A DNA stretch of 64,000 nucleotides from an uncultured Collinsella sp. (lineage in GTDB: Bacteria > Actinomycetota > Coriobacteriia > Coriobacteriales > Coriobacteriaceae): the NCBI GenBank assembly GCA_959019945.1, contig CAUEQD010000003.1:62001-126000 (forward strand), read 5' to 3'. Under the pieces are notes generated by a model. That model had not been told where the DNA came from and made no database searches. It saw nothing but the letters and a program-made list of their open reading frames with translations. Shown one piece after another: positions 49,627 through 59,197 of this stretch; within the stretch, counting starts at the first letter, position 1, and each line of letters starts with the position of its first letter. A program made the position numbers and the translations under genes.

Positions 49627-50708
49627 ATGAACGACATTGACCTTGCTGTTCCGTTGATGGATGGACCAAGCTATGACCGCGCCTGCAGTCTCGTGCCTTC
49701 CGAATACGTTGAGGCATGGGAGTGGTTTCTGGGTGAGGAACAGCGCGGCGGCGTTTGGACCAGCCTTCCGCACCACACCAAGGAAGATAGCCCTCAGTAT
49801 CAGTACCGTTTGAGAATTGGCTCGGACTTCTTTCCCGTAACGCGGGATTCAGGGATCTTCTGGCCGGGCCAGGATCGGGTGAAGCAAGATCCCAATAAGA
49901 TCTTTGCGCTTTCGGTCCATAACTCTAAAAAGAGCTCTACACCGATGTGCCTCCGCTCTATTTGGATGACGGTACGTGGGTCATTAAGTATTCGGTCCAA
50001 GCGCCAGGCGCCGTTGGTTCTCGAGACCAGAATTACAACCGTAAAATGCTCAACTGCATGGAATGTGGCGTCCCAGTCGGAGTCATATTTGCAACCGAGA
50101 TGGGCTATAAGGTGCTCGGCCTTGCGTTTGTTGAGCGGTTCGAGCCCGAAAACGGATGGTTTGTTCTGCACGGTCCTGTTCATAAAGGCGGACCGGACCC
50201 TCGTTTTGCGCCCGACATGAGTTATCTGAAGCACATACCCGTCGATATTGAGTTTGCCGGACAGGGTGTGACCGACGACGAAAAGGTCCGCTATGCGTTA
50301 AGGCGCGAGCGATTGGGGCAGCAATGGTTCCGCAAGCAGCTCGTTGCCGCCTATGATGGCCGTTGCGCGGTGTCGGACTGCGGCGTCAGCGAAGCTCTGG
50401 AGGCTGCACATATCGAGAATTACTCGGGACCCAAATCGCAGGTTGCCAGCAACGGTATTCTGCTTCGGCGCGATCTTCATTCCCTATTTGATGCTCACCT
50501 GATTTCGTTTGAGCCTGTTTGCGGCGAATATCGGCTGTGCGGATCGTACCTGCTGGATAAGACCGACTACGCTTTCTTTGCGGGTGCGACGCTAAGGCAG
50601 CCGAATGAGCGTCAGTGGCGACCCGATACGGTGTTTCTTGAGGCCCATCGCATTGAGTTCGATCGCTCGGAAAAGAAGCGTGAAAAGGCGGGGCTTCTGC
50701 CGTATTAG
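49627..50708 (+). pseudogene. HNH endonuclease gene with a one-base frameshift
   Basis: The first frame (49627 to about 49931) encodes an N-terminal region ending KIFALSVHNSKK. The protein then continues in another frame as ELYTDVPPLYLDDGTWVIKYS to the stop at 50706-50708. Adding one A to the run of five A at 49927-49931 joins them into about 360 residues. The C-terminal HNH domain is complete: CAVSDC, AAHIENY, SNGILLRRDLHSLFD. The N-terminal half resembles a SRA/YDG-like or modified-base recognition module only vaguely. It may be a true mutation, phase variation by slippage in the A run, or a sequencing error. The start is uncertain (ATG 49627 or GTG 49618). Confidence 0.8.
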
Positions 50709-50830
50709 CGTATTTGGCTTTGGCATTCTTTGACGATCGTGTTGTTTGATCGGATCGCGTGGCGATGCAATCTCGCGCCCGCCCGCCGGTGCATGCTCTT
50801 CCTGATTTGTATAGCGAGAGGGGAGCGTGT

Positions 50831-51115
50831 ATGAGCTGGCGAGGCGATATTGCGATGGGGAAGTACGGAAAACTGCCGTGTGCCCTTATAGAGAACAATA
50901 TGTTTTCGAGCGTAGAGGTTGATTGCGGGTCGTTTGTCGTCACCTGCCCTTGCTGCGGCTCGCAAATACCGTGTCTCGATATTCGGTTTATCGATGCGCG
51001 CGACAGACTCAGCGACGAAGTGAGAAAACGGACAGGCGTTCATATGCCGGTGTATCCGGAGAAATGCCCTGTTTGTGGCCTCGATATCGTGTACGACGCC
51101 GGCGACGAGGGATAG
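50831..51115 (+). CDS. Small zinc-ribbon-like hypothetical protein
   Basis: 94 residues. Two CxxC pairs, CPCCG (about 44-48) and CPVCG (about 83-87), probably bind one zinc ion. No other domain is seen. ATG 50831 follows GAGAGGGGAG; an in-frame ATG further up at 50759 lacks a site and would add a low-complexity start. Function unknown. Confidence 0.65.
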   Translation: MSWRGDIAMGKYGKLPCALIENNMFSSVEVDCGSFVVTCPCCGSQIPCLDIRFIDARDRLSDEVRKRTGVHMPVYPEKCPVCGLDIVYDAGDEG

Positions 51116-51153
51116 GTGATGCGGAGGAGCTGGCTGTGAAGGCTTCTCTGTAT

Positions 51154-51840
51154 CTACAAATAAACCCCCTCACCGAGTTGCCTGTGGAACTCGGCGTGAT
51201 GGTCGCGTGCCCAGGTAAAGAGCGCCTGGTCAAAGTCGGTGCGCGTGGCCGGGACGCCAAAGACGCCGGAAACTTCGACGCGCACAAACTCCAGTGCCGG
51301 CAGCTTGTTGATGGCAGTGAGGACAAACGGGGACGAGGGCTCCTCGAACAGATAGCGGCTGCCTTGCAGCGCGTCGCAACTGGTGCACGTGTTGCCGAGC
51401 GACGGGGCTTTGGAGGCTCGCGCGCCTACGGGCTTGTAGCCGCAGCGCTTATGAAGGTAGTCACGGATCTCGCCCGGCACGCAGCCAAGAGCGGGCACGA
51501 TGGCGAGTGCGTTGGCGTTGACCGTGTCGATGGCAATGTGTCCGGCTTCGTTGGGCGCGTGCGCGATGACGATGCTCTCGTCGTTATCGGTTCGATAGGG
51601 AATGCCGAAGGCCGCGACCGAGGTTTCTTTGTGACACTTCCAGCACTTGCGCTTGCCCAGTACTAGATATATATACGGCGCTGAGGGGTCGGATCGGTCA
51701 ACACCGGGCAGCCACTCGGCAAAGGGCTCGGGGTTGACGCCGCTGGGTACATACCAGATCTTCTTGGTCCGGTCCCATTTGGCGCCCAGCGCCTTGGCTT
51801 CTTCTTTGTGCGAAAAGGGGACATCGAGCTCGGTGCGCAT
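51154..51840 (-). CDS. DUF5710-domain protein with zinc-binding cysteines
   Basis: 228 residues. The N-terminal DUF5710 segment (LDVPFSHKEEAKALGAKWD, then KKIWYVPSGVNPEPF) spans about 4-45; this module is common in mobile-element and topoisomerase-like proteins and is probably nucleic-acid related. CWKCHKE (about 70) and CTSC (about 160) could hold zinc. The remainder is unrecognised. The start at 51840 has AAGGAG seven bases upstream; the frame continues to 52221 through the tRNA gene, which is not real coding. Confidence 0.75.
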   Translation of the reverse strand: MRTELDVPFSHKEEAKALGAKWDRTKKIWYVPSGVNPEPFAEWLPGVDRSDPSAPYIYLVLGKRKCWKCHKETSVAAFGIPYRTDNDESIVIAHAPNEAGHIAIDTVNANALAIVPALGCVPGEIRDYLHKRCGYKPVGARASKAPSLGNTCTSCDALQGSRYLFEEPSSPFVLTAINKLPALEFVRVEVSGVFGVPATRTDFDQALFTWARDHHAEFHRQLGEGVYL

Positions 51841-52082
51841 GGCGGCTCCTTGGTGCTGCAGGTGCAAGTGGTTCAAGGATACCGCAGGGCGCAGACATCG
51901 CGGCGTTTTGCTGAGGAGTTGCGGCTCGGATGGGTTCGAGACGCGTTGGTCTCGGCCTCGGTGGCTATTGACGCGGTTTTGTGCATGGGCAGGGTGGTTG
52001 CTTGGGCGGTTGGAGCTGCCAGCTGATTTGGCGACATAAAACAAAACAGCCCAGAGAGCATAGCCTCTGAGCTGCGAACAAT

Positions 52083-52157
52083 TGGTGGGCGTTAGAAGAT
52101 TTGAACTTCTGACCTCTTCCGTGTCAGGGAAGCGCTCTCCCCCTGAGCTAAACGCCC
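52083..52157 (-). tRNA. tRNA-Val (anticodon GAC)
   Basis: On the minus strand the acceptor stem GGGCGTT/AACGCCC, D-arm TAGCTCAGGGGGAGAGC, anticodon arm CTTCC-CTGACAC-GGAAG with anticodon GAC, T-arm around GTTCAAATC, and an encoded CCA end are all visible. The length is 75 bases with CCA. It stands alone. Confidence 0.95.
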
Positions 52158-52446
52158 GATCAAGGGTGCGCAAGCGCGCAAGGGATAATATAACGGAGCC
52201 TGAACTCGGTGGCAAGAACATTTTTAAAAATCGCTTACATTGTGGAATTCGGGGGTCTTGTCATATCCATTTCAAAAGAGCCTGCTGCCGCGATTTGGCT
52301 GTCGCATAATGCAAGGCCGTTGCGGTGTCGAGCTATGGAAAGACGCCTGCGGAATTGTCCTACCGATAAGCGGACAAGCCTTCGGCTGGTGCCTTCGCCG
52401 TGGTAAGGTAAGCCGAATTGCTTCCAGACTGTTTCGGGGGAGTGGA

Positions 52447-53469
52447 ATGAGCAAAGAGTGTGTCGAGCAGGTCGAAGGCGCAGGGGCTTCGGTGCCGATG
52501 ACCGATATATCGAACATTGATGTGCCCGAGGGCACCGACGAGCTCAGCCGCAACACCCGTCGCGCGTGGCGCGACCGCCTGAACAGCGCTTCGACGCGCA
52601 AGATGATCACGGGCGTCTTGGCTACGCTGGTGGGCGGTTCGTTTTGGGGCTTCTCGGGCACCAGCGCGAGCTTTCTGTTCGATACCTACCACGTCGACAC
52701 CTTGTGGCTTATGAGCGTGCGTCAGATTCTCGCCGGTCTACTCTTTATGGCCGTGGTTGTTACGCGCGACCGCGAGCGCCTGATTAAGCTCTGGACCACA
52801 CCCGCCGATCGCAAGCAGCTGCTGCTCTTTACCGCCTTTGGTCTGTTGTTCAACCAGTTTTGCTATCTTTCGGCCGTGCGCCTGACGAACGCCGGAACCG
52901 CGACGGTGCTCCAGTGCCTGCAGCTCGTTATCATCATGGGCTACACCTGCGTGACCGATCGCCGCATGCCGCGTACTCGCGAAGTCATCGGCATTGGCCT
53001 GGCTCTGGGTGGAACCTTTTTAATCGCCACCGGCGGCGACCCCACCAGCCTGAATATCTCGCCACTTGGCCTGGCAGCAGGTCTTATGTGTGCGGTCAGC
53101 GCCACGTGTATGGCGGTGATTCCCGCCAAGATCCTGCCCGAATACGGCAGCCCCATCGTCACGGGCTCGGCAATGCTCACGGCGGGCGTGGTCTCGTGTG
53201 TCTTCGTGCAGCCCTGGGCGCATATGCCGGCGCTCGACGCTGCCGGCGTCGAGGCGCTCGCGGTGTTCGTGGTTATCGGCTCGTTTTTTGCTTACATGCT
53301 CTATATGCAGGGCGTTAAGGACATCGGCTCGGTGCGTGCGAGCCTCATCGGAACTGCGGAGCCGGTTTCGGCGACCATCACGAGCGCCGTTATGCTGGGC
53401 ACGGTGTTTTTGCCGACCGACCTTATCGGCTTTGCCATGATCATCGTGATGATGTTCCTCACGGTGTAG
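52447..53469 (+). CDS. DMT-superfamily (EamA) permease
   Basis: 340 residues. A hydrophilic N-terminus of about 55 residues is followed by ten hydrophobic helices in two EamA repeats (GVLATLVGGSFWGFSGTSASFLF near 57, in pieces; second repeat from about 205). It is a small-metabolite transporter of unknown substrate. ATG 52447 follows GGGGGAG; the frame runs upstream without another site. The first 289 bases upstream contain no gene. Confidence 0.87.
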   Translation: MSKECVEQVEGAGASVPMTDISNIDVPEGTDELSRNTRRAWRDRLNSASTRKMITGVLATLVGGSFWGFSGTSASFLFDTYHVDTLWLMSVRQILAGLLFMAVVVTRDRERLIKLWTTPADRKQLLLFTAFGLLFNQFCYLSAVRLTNAGTATVLQCLQLVIIMGYTCVTDRRMPRTREVIGIGLALGGTFLIATGGDPTSLNISPLGLAAGLMCAVSATCMAVIPAKILPEYGSPIVTGSAMLTAGVVSCVFVQPWAHMPALDAAGVEALAVFVVIGSFFAYMLYMQGVKDIGSVRASLIGTAEPVSATITSAVMLGTVFLPTDLIGFAMIIVMMFLTV

Positions 53470-53618
53470 CTGGCGCCGCCGCCAAGATAGAAAAGGTGTT
53501 GTGCCGCATTTTCGCCAATTGATGTCCGTGTCTGGAGTTTAGCTGTCGATGCTCAAAATGCCATAAACTAATAGCGTTATGGACTTTTCTATTGCGACTC
53601 AATTGCGAGGATTTCTTT

Positions 53619-55931
53619 ATGGCTGGTAATCACTTTAAGGGCAGCGACAGCGGCCGTCCTGCAGTTCCGCCGCGTTCGAACGGGGCCGGAAAAGCTGGCA
53701 TGCCGAGCGGAGCTGGTCAGAACAGCGCCGGTAAGCGCACGTCTCCGGGCGAGACGGCGATGTTTACCGCTCTGTACGAGCAGTCTCAGAAGGCTAAAAA
53801 GACCGGTCGCGCAAGAGGGAATGTCTTTGCGGGCGGTGCGACCCCCACGTCGCAGCCGAGCGGGGCTCCTTCGACACCTGCGAACAACGTAGGCGCTGCC
53901 AACGCCGCGAATGCCGCCGGCAACATTAATGCCGGCAATGCCGCCAACAATACTCCCTCTGCCGGTGGCGCGGGGCTTACGGGCAACCTTGGCACGATCT
54001 ATACGGGTGCCTCCGAAACCGGCACGTTCGCCCGTTTGGAAGACAACGGTGCCGAGTTTAAGGGCTCCGGTTCCAAGGAAGATTATTACGATTTTGGCTT
54101 GAACTATGGCAGCGACGCTTCGACGAGCTCGACCTCGGATGGCCTGGTCCGTCATCGCCATCGCAAGGGTGAGGGCAAGAAGCGCCATGTTGGCGCGGTT
54201 GTTGCCGCCGTAGTCGTGGTGCTGCTCGTTGCGCTTGGCGCAAGTGGCTTTATGCTGCTTAACTCGGCTAAGACCGTAAAGGGCGAAGCGAAGGAAGCTG
54301 TCGAGGTTGTCGGTGGCCTTAAGGACAAGGTCACGTCGGGCGATTTTTCGACGCTGCCCGACGACGCGAAGAAGATCGACGAGCTCTGCGATAGCATGAA
54401 GGCGGAGACCTCGAGCCCGCTGTGGACGGCGGCTTCGTTTATTCCGGTGTACGGCAGCGACATCAATGCGGCCCGTACCATGATCGACGCCCTGTCCGAT
54501 GTCTCGAGCAACGCGCTGGTCCCCATGGCCGACAATCTTTCGCAGGCAACACCCGGCAAGCTGTTCCAGGACGGGATGATCAACGTTTCTGCGCTGCAGG
54601 CCGTTGCCGATTCGCTTTCCAGCAGCTCGAAGGTGTTCAAGAGTGCCAACGAGAAGATCCAGGGCATTGGCGACACGCATATTTCCCAGGTGACCGAGCT
54701 GGTCGATAAGGCAAAGGATGGCTTTGCCACCCTAAGCGGCGCGGTCGATGCAGCGGAGAAGGTCGCCCCTGTCCTTCCCCAGATGCTCGGCGCCAACGGC
54801 CAGACGCGCAACTATCTCATGTACGCCATGAACAACGTTGAGATTCGTGCTTGCGGCGGCTTTGGCGGCTCGCAGGGTCTGATTTCGGTTACCGACGGCC
54901 AGATGTCGATCGGCGACTTTGTTCCCCGTATTGGACTGAGCGAGGATGAAGCGGTCGAGAGCGTCGACGAAGAGGATGAGGCGCTGTTTGGCAATCACAG
55001 CAACCTGTACAACTCGGGTAACACCTATTCGCCCGACTGGCCGCGCAACTCGCAGCGTGTCGCCGCTCTGTGGAAGTCCGAGTATGGCCAAGACGTTGAT
55101 GGCGTCATCGGTATCGACCCGGTGTTCCTGCAGTATCTGCTGGGCCTTGTCGGCAATGTCTCGCTGCCCGACGGCACGGTTGTCGACGGCACCAATGCGG
55201 CCAAAGTCCTCATGCACGACGTGTACTGGAACTATCCGGTCGAGGAGTCGGACGGCATCTTTGCATCCGTCGCCAGCGCTGCCTTCGACAAGATCCTTGG
55301 CGGTATCGGCGACGTCGATGTTGCGAACCTTGTCAGCGCCGTTGAGCGCGGTGCCGAAGAGGGCCGCCTGATCGCGTGGATGAAAAACGATGACGAGCAG
55401 AACGCTATCAAGGAGATGAACATCGACGCCTCACTGCCCGATCCGGATGACCCGAGTGAAGATCCCGTCGCTGGTGTCTACTTTAACAACCTGAGCTTCT
55501 CCAAGCTCGACTGGTATCTGAACGCCGATACGCAGATTGGTCAGGGCGTGAAGAACGGCGACGGCGCTTGCTCGTATCGCATCACCGTTACCCTGACGAA
55601 CATCATGACGCAGAAGGAGGCAGGTAAGCTGCCCGACTACGTAGCGGCCAGTGCGCCTGGGACCTCGCGTGACGATGAGCGCTTGTATGTATCACTGTTT
55701 GCGCCGACAGGCGGCAGCATTACCGATCTAAACGTCGAGGGGACTCAGTTTGGACTGTTCGCTGCCACTTGGCACGGAGTTCCCTGCTATTCGGGCACCG
55801 TTGACCTGCATGCTGGCGAGACGACGACGATCACGTATACGCTGACCACGTCGGCCGAGGCGGGGGACAAGCCGCTTACGCTGCGTCAGACTCCTACATG
55901 CCAGGCGGCTCGCGACAGCGCGTCGGCGTAG
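53619..55931 (+). CDS. DUF4012-domain membrane protein
   Basis: 770 residues. A long Gly/Ser/Ala/Asn-rich disordered N-terminus (about 1-190, with ANAANAAGNINAGNAANN) precedes one membrane helix (about 195-220) and a large external domain. DUF4012 landmarks are MYAMNNVEIRACGGFGGSQGLISV (in pieces; about 405-425) and GIDPVFLQYLLGLVG. Members are common in actinobacteria and are often linked to surface polysaccharide or LCP-type proteins; biochemical function is unknown. ATG 53619 has GAGG eight bases upstream. It is followed 83 bases on by glmM. Confidence 0.86.
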   Translation: MAGNHFKGSDSGRPAVPPRSNGAGKAGMPSGAGQNSAGKRTSPGETAMFTALYEQSQKAKKTGRARGNVFAGGATPTSQPSGAPSTPANNVGAANAANAAGNINAGNAANNTPSAGGAGLTGNLGTIYTGASETGTFARLEDNGAEFKGSGSKEDYYDFGLNYGSDASTSSTSDGLVRHRHRKGEGKKRHVGAVVAAVVVVLLVALGASGFMLLNSAKTVKGEAKEAVEVVGGLKDKVTSGDFSTLPDDAKKIDELCDSMKAETSSPLWTAASFIPVYGSDINAARTMIDALSDVSSNALVPMADNLSQATPGKLFQDGMINVSALQAVADSLSSSSKVFKSANEKIQGIGDTHISQVTELVDKAKDGFATLSGAVDAAEKVAPVLPQMLGANGQTRNYLMYAMNNVEIRACGGFGGSQGLISVTDGQMSIGDFVPRIGLSEDEAVESVDEEDEALFGNHSNLYNSGNTYSPDWPRNSQRVAALWKSEYGQDVDGVIGIDPVFLQYLLGLVGNVSLPDGTVVDGTNAAKVLMHDVYWNYPVEESDGIFASVASAAFDKILGGIGDVDVANLVSAVERGAEEGRLIAWMKNDDEQNAIKEMNIDASLPDPDDPSEDPVAGVYFNNLSFSKLDWYLNADTQIGQGVKNGDGACSYRITVTLTNIMTQKEAGKLPDYVAASAPGTSRDDERLYVSLFAPTGGSITDLNVEGTQFGLFAATWHGVPCYSGTVDLHAGETTTITYTLTTSAEAGDKPLTLRQTPTCQAARDSASA

Positions 55932-56014
55932 GGTTTTTCTGGTAGCGCAGATAATCGAGTACCATTTTGGGGCGGACAGGCAATCTGTCCGCCCCTATTT
56001 TGTAAGGAGAGCGC

Positions 56015-57346
56015 ATGAAGTACTTTGGCACCGACGGCTTTCGCGGTGAGGCCAACGTTGGGCTGACGGTGGAGCACGCCTATAAGATCGGCCGTTTTGT
56101 GGGTTGGTATTACGGCGCCAATCGCAGTGCTAAGGCGCGCGTGATCGTGGGCAAGGACACGCGTCGTTCGAGCTATATGTTCGAGGCGGCGCTGGTGAGC
56201 GGCTTGGTCGCGAGCGGCGCGGACGCCTACATGCTGCACGTAATCCCGACGCCGGGCGTGGCGCATCAGACGGTCGAGGGCTGCTTCGACTGCGGCATCA
56301 TGATCAGCGCGAGCCACAACCCGTTTTGCGATAACGGCATCAAGCTCGTCAACAGCGACGGCTTTAAGATGGACGAGGACGTGCTGGAGCTCATCGAGGA
56401 CTACATCGATGGTAAGAGCGAGGTGCCGCTGGCCACGGGCAACCACATCGGCGCCACGGTGGACTACATGCAGGGCCGCAACCGCTACATCGCCTCGCTC
56501 ATTGCAAGCGCCAACTTTTCGTTGCAGGGTGTCAAGATCGGCCTGGACTGCGCCAACGGCTCGGCGTCCTCGGTCGCCAAGCCGGTGTTCGACGCGCTCG
56601 GCGCCGATGTGCGTGTAATTAGCGCCGCGCCCGATGGTTTCAACATCAACGTCGACTGTGGATCGACGCACATGGAGCGTCTGCAGCGCCACGTGGTGGA
56701 GCAGGGCCTAGACGTGGGCTTTGCCTACGACGGCGATGCCGACCGATGCCTGGCCGTGGACGAGCGCGGCCGCGTGGTTGACGGCGACCAGATCCTGTAC
56801 GTGTGCGGCGTGTACCTGAACAAGCACGGCCGCCTTTCGGGCGGTACCGTGGTGCCGACCATCGCCAGCAACTTTGGTCTGATCAAGTCGCTTGAGCTTG
56901 CCGGCCTGAGTGCCGTGACCAGCGGCGTGGGCGATCGCCACGTGTACGCCAAGATGCGCGAGGGCGGCTACAGCCTGGGCGGCGAGCAGACGGGCCATAC
57001 GATCTTTGGCGATATCGAGCGCACGGGCGACGGCATTATGACCTCGCTGCGCGTGATGGAAGTGATTCGTGCCGAGCGCGAGACGCTTTCGCAGCTCACG
57101 GCGCCGTGCAAGCTGCTGCCGCAGGCGCAGGTGGCCGTGCGCGTGGCCGATAAGGATGCCGCGCTGGATAGCATGGGCGTGCAGAACGCCATCGCCGAGG
57201 CCGAGGCATCGCTGGCGGGCGAGGGCCGCGTGCTCGTGCGCAAGAGCGGAACCGAGTCGGTGATCCGCGTGCTGGCAGAGGCACCCGACCAAGCAGCCGC
57301 TGACGCCGCCATGAAGCGCATCGCAGGCGCCCTGGAAGCTTTGTAG
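56015..57346 (+). CDS. glmM: Phosphoglucosamine mutase
   Basis: 443 residues. It converts glucosamine 6-phosphate to glucosamine 1-phosphate for peptidoglycan. The N-terminal YFGTDGFRGEAN, the phospho-Ser loop ISASHNPFCDNGIK (Ser100), the metal loop DGDADRC (239-244), GGEQTGH and the phosphate-binding RKSGTESVIRV near 409 are all intact. Length is normal. The start at 56015 follows AAGGAGAG. Its stop codon touches a hairpin repeat identical to one after a GntR gene. Confidence 0.96.
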   Translation: MKYFGTDGFRGEANVGLTVEHAYKIGRFVGWYYGANRSAKARVIVGKDTRRSSYMFEAALVSGLVASGADAYMLHVIPTPGVAHQTVEGCFDCGIMISASHNPFCDNGIKLVNSDGFKMDEDVLELIEDYIDGKSEVPLATGNHIGATVDYMQGRNRYIASLIASANFSLQGVKIGLDCANGSASSVAKPVFDALGADVRVISAAPDGFNINVDCGSTHMERLQRHVVEQGLDVGFAYDGDADRCLAVDERGRVVDGDQILYVCGVYLNKHGRLSGGTVVPTIASNFGLIKSLELAGLSAVTSGVGDRHVYAKMREGGYSLGGEQTGHTIFGDIERTGDGIMTSLRVMEVIRAERETLSQLTAPCKLLPQAQVAVRVADKDAALDSMGVQNAIAEAEASLAGEGRVLVRKSGTESVIRVLAEAPDQAAADAAMKRIAGALEAL

Positions 57347-57382
57347 TTACGCGGTTTTACCAAACCGCGTAACGGCTCGACG
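57346..57382. repeat. Hairpin repeat GTTACGCGGTTT, copy 2
   Basis: GTTACGCGGTTT-TACC-AAACCGCGTAAC plus GGCTCGACG is identical to 27041-27076, and its first G is the last base of the glmM stop codon. After GGCTCGACGGTGC the similarity to the large palindrome of copy 1 ends, so this copy is solitary or truncated. Confidence 0.85.
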
Positions 57383-57417
57383 GTGCCAAAACATTGACGT
57401 TAACGGACTAGGTGGAG

Positions 57418-57461
57418 AAAGGGGGCGCCGCGGATTGGTTCTGCGGCGCCCCCCCCCCTTG
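57418..57461. terminator. Bidirectional terminator between glmM and the M32 gene
   Basis: GGGGGCGCCGC, GATTGGTTCT, GCGGCGCCCCC between A-rich and C/T-rich flanks. It separates two convergent genes and can serve both. Confidence 0.7.
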
Positions 57462-57482
57462 CGTTGGCGTGTCGGTTATGTC

Positions 57483-59057
57483 CTACAGCTCGTAGAGCGT
57501 GGTGAACTTGTCCTGCAGGTAGCTGCAGTAGTAGCGGGCGTCGAACGTCATGCCGCAGGCGCCCTTGATGAGCTCCGGAGCGTCCTTGGCGCGGCCCCAC
57601 TGCCAAATGTGCTCGCCCAGCCACGCGCGGACGGGTGCCAGGTCGCCGCTCGCGCAGGCGCCGGTAAGGTCGACGCCGTCGCGGCACATGGCTGGCACAA
57701 ACATGGCGTCGTAGGCACTGCCCAGCGCATAGGTGGGGAAGTAACCAAACGAGCCGCCGCTCCAGTGCGTATCCTGCAGGCAGCCGCGCGTGTCGTCGGG
57801 AACCGGAATGCCCAGGTACTCGTCCATAAAGCGGTTCCAAAGCGCGGGGATATCCTTGGCCGTGGCCTCGCCGGCAAACAGCATGCGCTCGATCTCGTAG
57901 CGCACCATAACGTGCAGCGGATAGGTGAGCTCGTCGGCTTCGGTGCGGATCAGCGACGGCTGCGCAATGTTCACGGCGCGGTAGAGCGCGTCCTCGTCCA
58001 CGTTGCCGTAGACCTCGGGCGCGTGACGGCGCAAGACCTCGAGCAGCGGGCCCATAAAGGCGCGGCTGCGAGCAACGGTGTTTTCGAAGAAGCGGCTCTG
58101 GCTCTCGTGGATGCCCATGGAGGTTCCGCCCTCAAGACAGGTGCGCGCGTAAGCGGGGTTCACGCCCAGCTCGTACATGGCGTGGCCGGCCTCGTGGATG
58201 ATGCTGTAGACGTTGGAGATGCAATCGTCCTCGTGGATATGCGTGGCGATGCGCGCGTCGCCCACCGAGAAGCCCTCGCTAAACGGATGCTCGGTAAAGG
58301 CGAGCGTGGTGTTGTCCAGGTCCAGGCCCACAAGCTTCATCAGGTCAAAGCTCATGGCGCGCTGGGCAGCCTCGGGCACATGGGCGTGCAAAAAGTCGGC
58401 AGCGGGTTGCTGGCCGCGCTCACCGATGGCATGCACGAGCGGCACGACGGTGGCCTTGACCTCATCGCAAAACGCGTCGAAGCTCTCGGTGGAAAGGCCA
58501 CGCTCGTACTGGTCGAGCCATACATCGTACGGGTCACGCTTGGGGTCCATGAGCTCAGCTTGATGCTTAAGCTGACCGACGATCTTGTCGACATAGGGCT
58601 CAAAGCTCGCCCAGTCGTTGGCCGCCTTGGCCTTGTGCCACACGGCATCGGCCTCGCAGGTGAGTCTGGTCCAGGCCTCGGCTTCCTCGGTGGGGATGGC
58701 GCTGGCTTCGCGCTGGTCGCGGTCGAGCACGCGGATCTCGTCGAGCAGCTGCGGGTCGTCGATCTTGCCGCCGGCGACGGTTTCGCGTGCCAGCGAGCGC
58801 ACAAGTTCGACAGACTTTTCGCTGGTCAGGAGCTTATGATGCTCGCCGGCAAGGGTGCCCATGGCGTCGGCGCGCGCTGCGGCGCCGTTGGCGGGGGCAA
58901 TGGTCGCGCCGTCAAACTCGGCAATCTTGAGCAGGTACTCGCGGGTCCACAGCTTGCCCTCGAGCTTGCGGAATTTTTTGACGGCCTTATCGACCTTCAT
59001 GCCTTTGGGCGTCTTGCCCGCTGCGGGCTCGGCCTTCTTATTGTGCTTCTTTCCCAT
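57483..59057 (-). CDS. M32-family metallocarboxypeptidase
   Basis: 524 residues. Zinc motif HEAGH (His288, Glu289, His292) is followed by MYELG and the family's EGGTSMGIHESQSRFFEN (split: GTSMGIHESQS, RFFEN). M32 enzymes (Taq carboxypeptidase type) remove C-terminal residues and are nearly all helical and cytoplasmic. A Lys/Ala/Pro-rich N-terminal extension of about 25 residues (KKHNKKAEPAAGK) is unusual. The start at 59057 follows AAGGATATGGT. The gene runs against glmM and away from the pheS T-box. Confidence 0.93.
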   Translation of the reverse strand: MGKKHNKKAEPAAGKTPKGMKVDKAVKKFRKLEGKLWTREYLLKIAEFDGATIAPANGAAARADAMGTLAGEHHKLLTSEKSVELVRSLARETVAGGKIDDPQLLDEIRVLDRDQREASAIPTEEAEAWTRLTCEADAVWHKAKAANDWASFEPYVDKIVGQLKHQAELMDPKRDPYDVWLDQYERGLSTESFDAFCDEVKATVVPLVHAIGERGQQPAADFLHAHVPEAAQRAMSFDLMKLVGLDLDNTTLAFTEHPFSEGFSVGDARIATHIHEDDCISNVYSIIHEAGHAMYELGVNPAYARTCLEGGTSMGIHESQSRFFENTVARSRAFMGPLLEVLRRHAPEVYGNVDEDALYRAVNIAQPSLIRTEADELTYPLHVMVRYEIERMLFAGEATAKDIPALWNRFMDEYLGIPVPDDTRGCLQDTHWSGGSFGYFPTYALGSAYDAMFVPAMCRDGVDLTGACASGDLAPVRAWLGEHIWQWGRAKDAPELIKGACGMTFDARYYCSYLQDKFTTLYEL

Positions 59058-59197
59058 ACCATATCCTTGATCTCGCGAGCCGAGCGCCACGGATGGGCGC
59101 ACGGCCAGTTTGCACAGCTACCTGCCTTGTACCCAGCACGAACAAAACGGAACGCGGCGATATGCCCACACAATGTGGTATCCTGTAGCCCAATGCG

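Noticed and set aside
51841..52221. N-terminal extension of the DUF5710 gene
   Set aside because: It would read through the tRNA-Val gene; ATG 51840 with its AAGGAG site is the sensible start.
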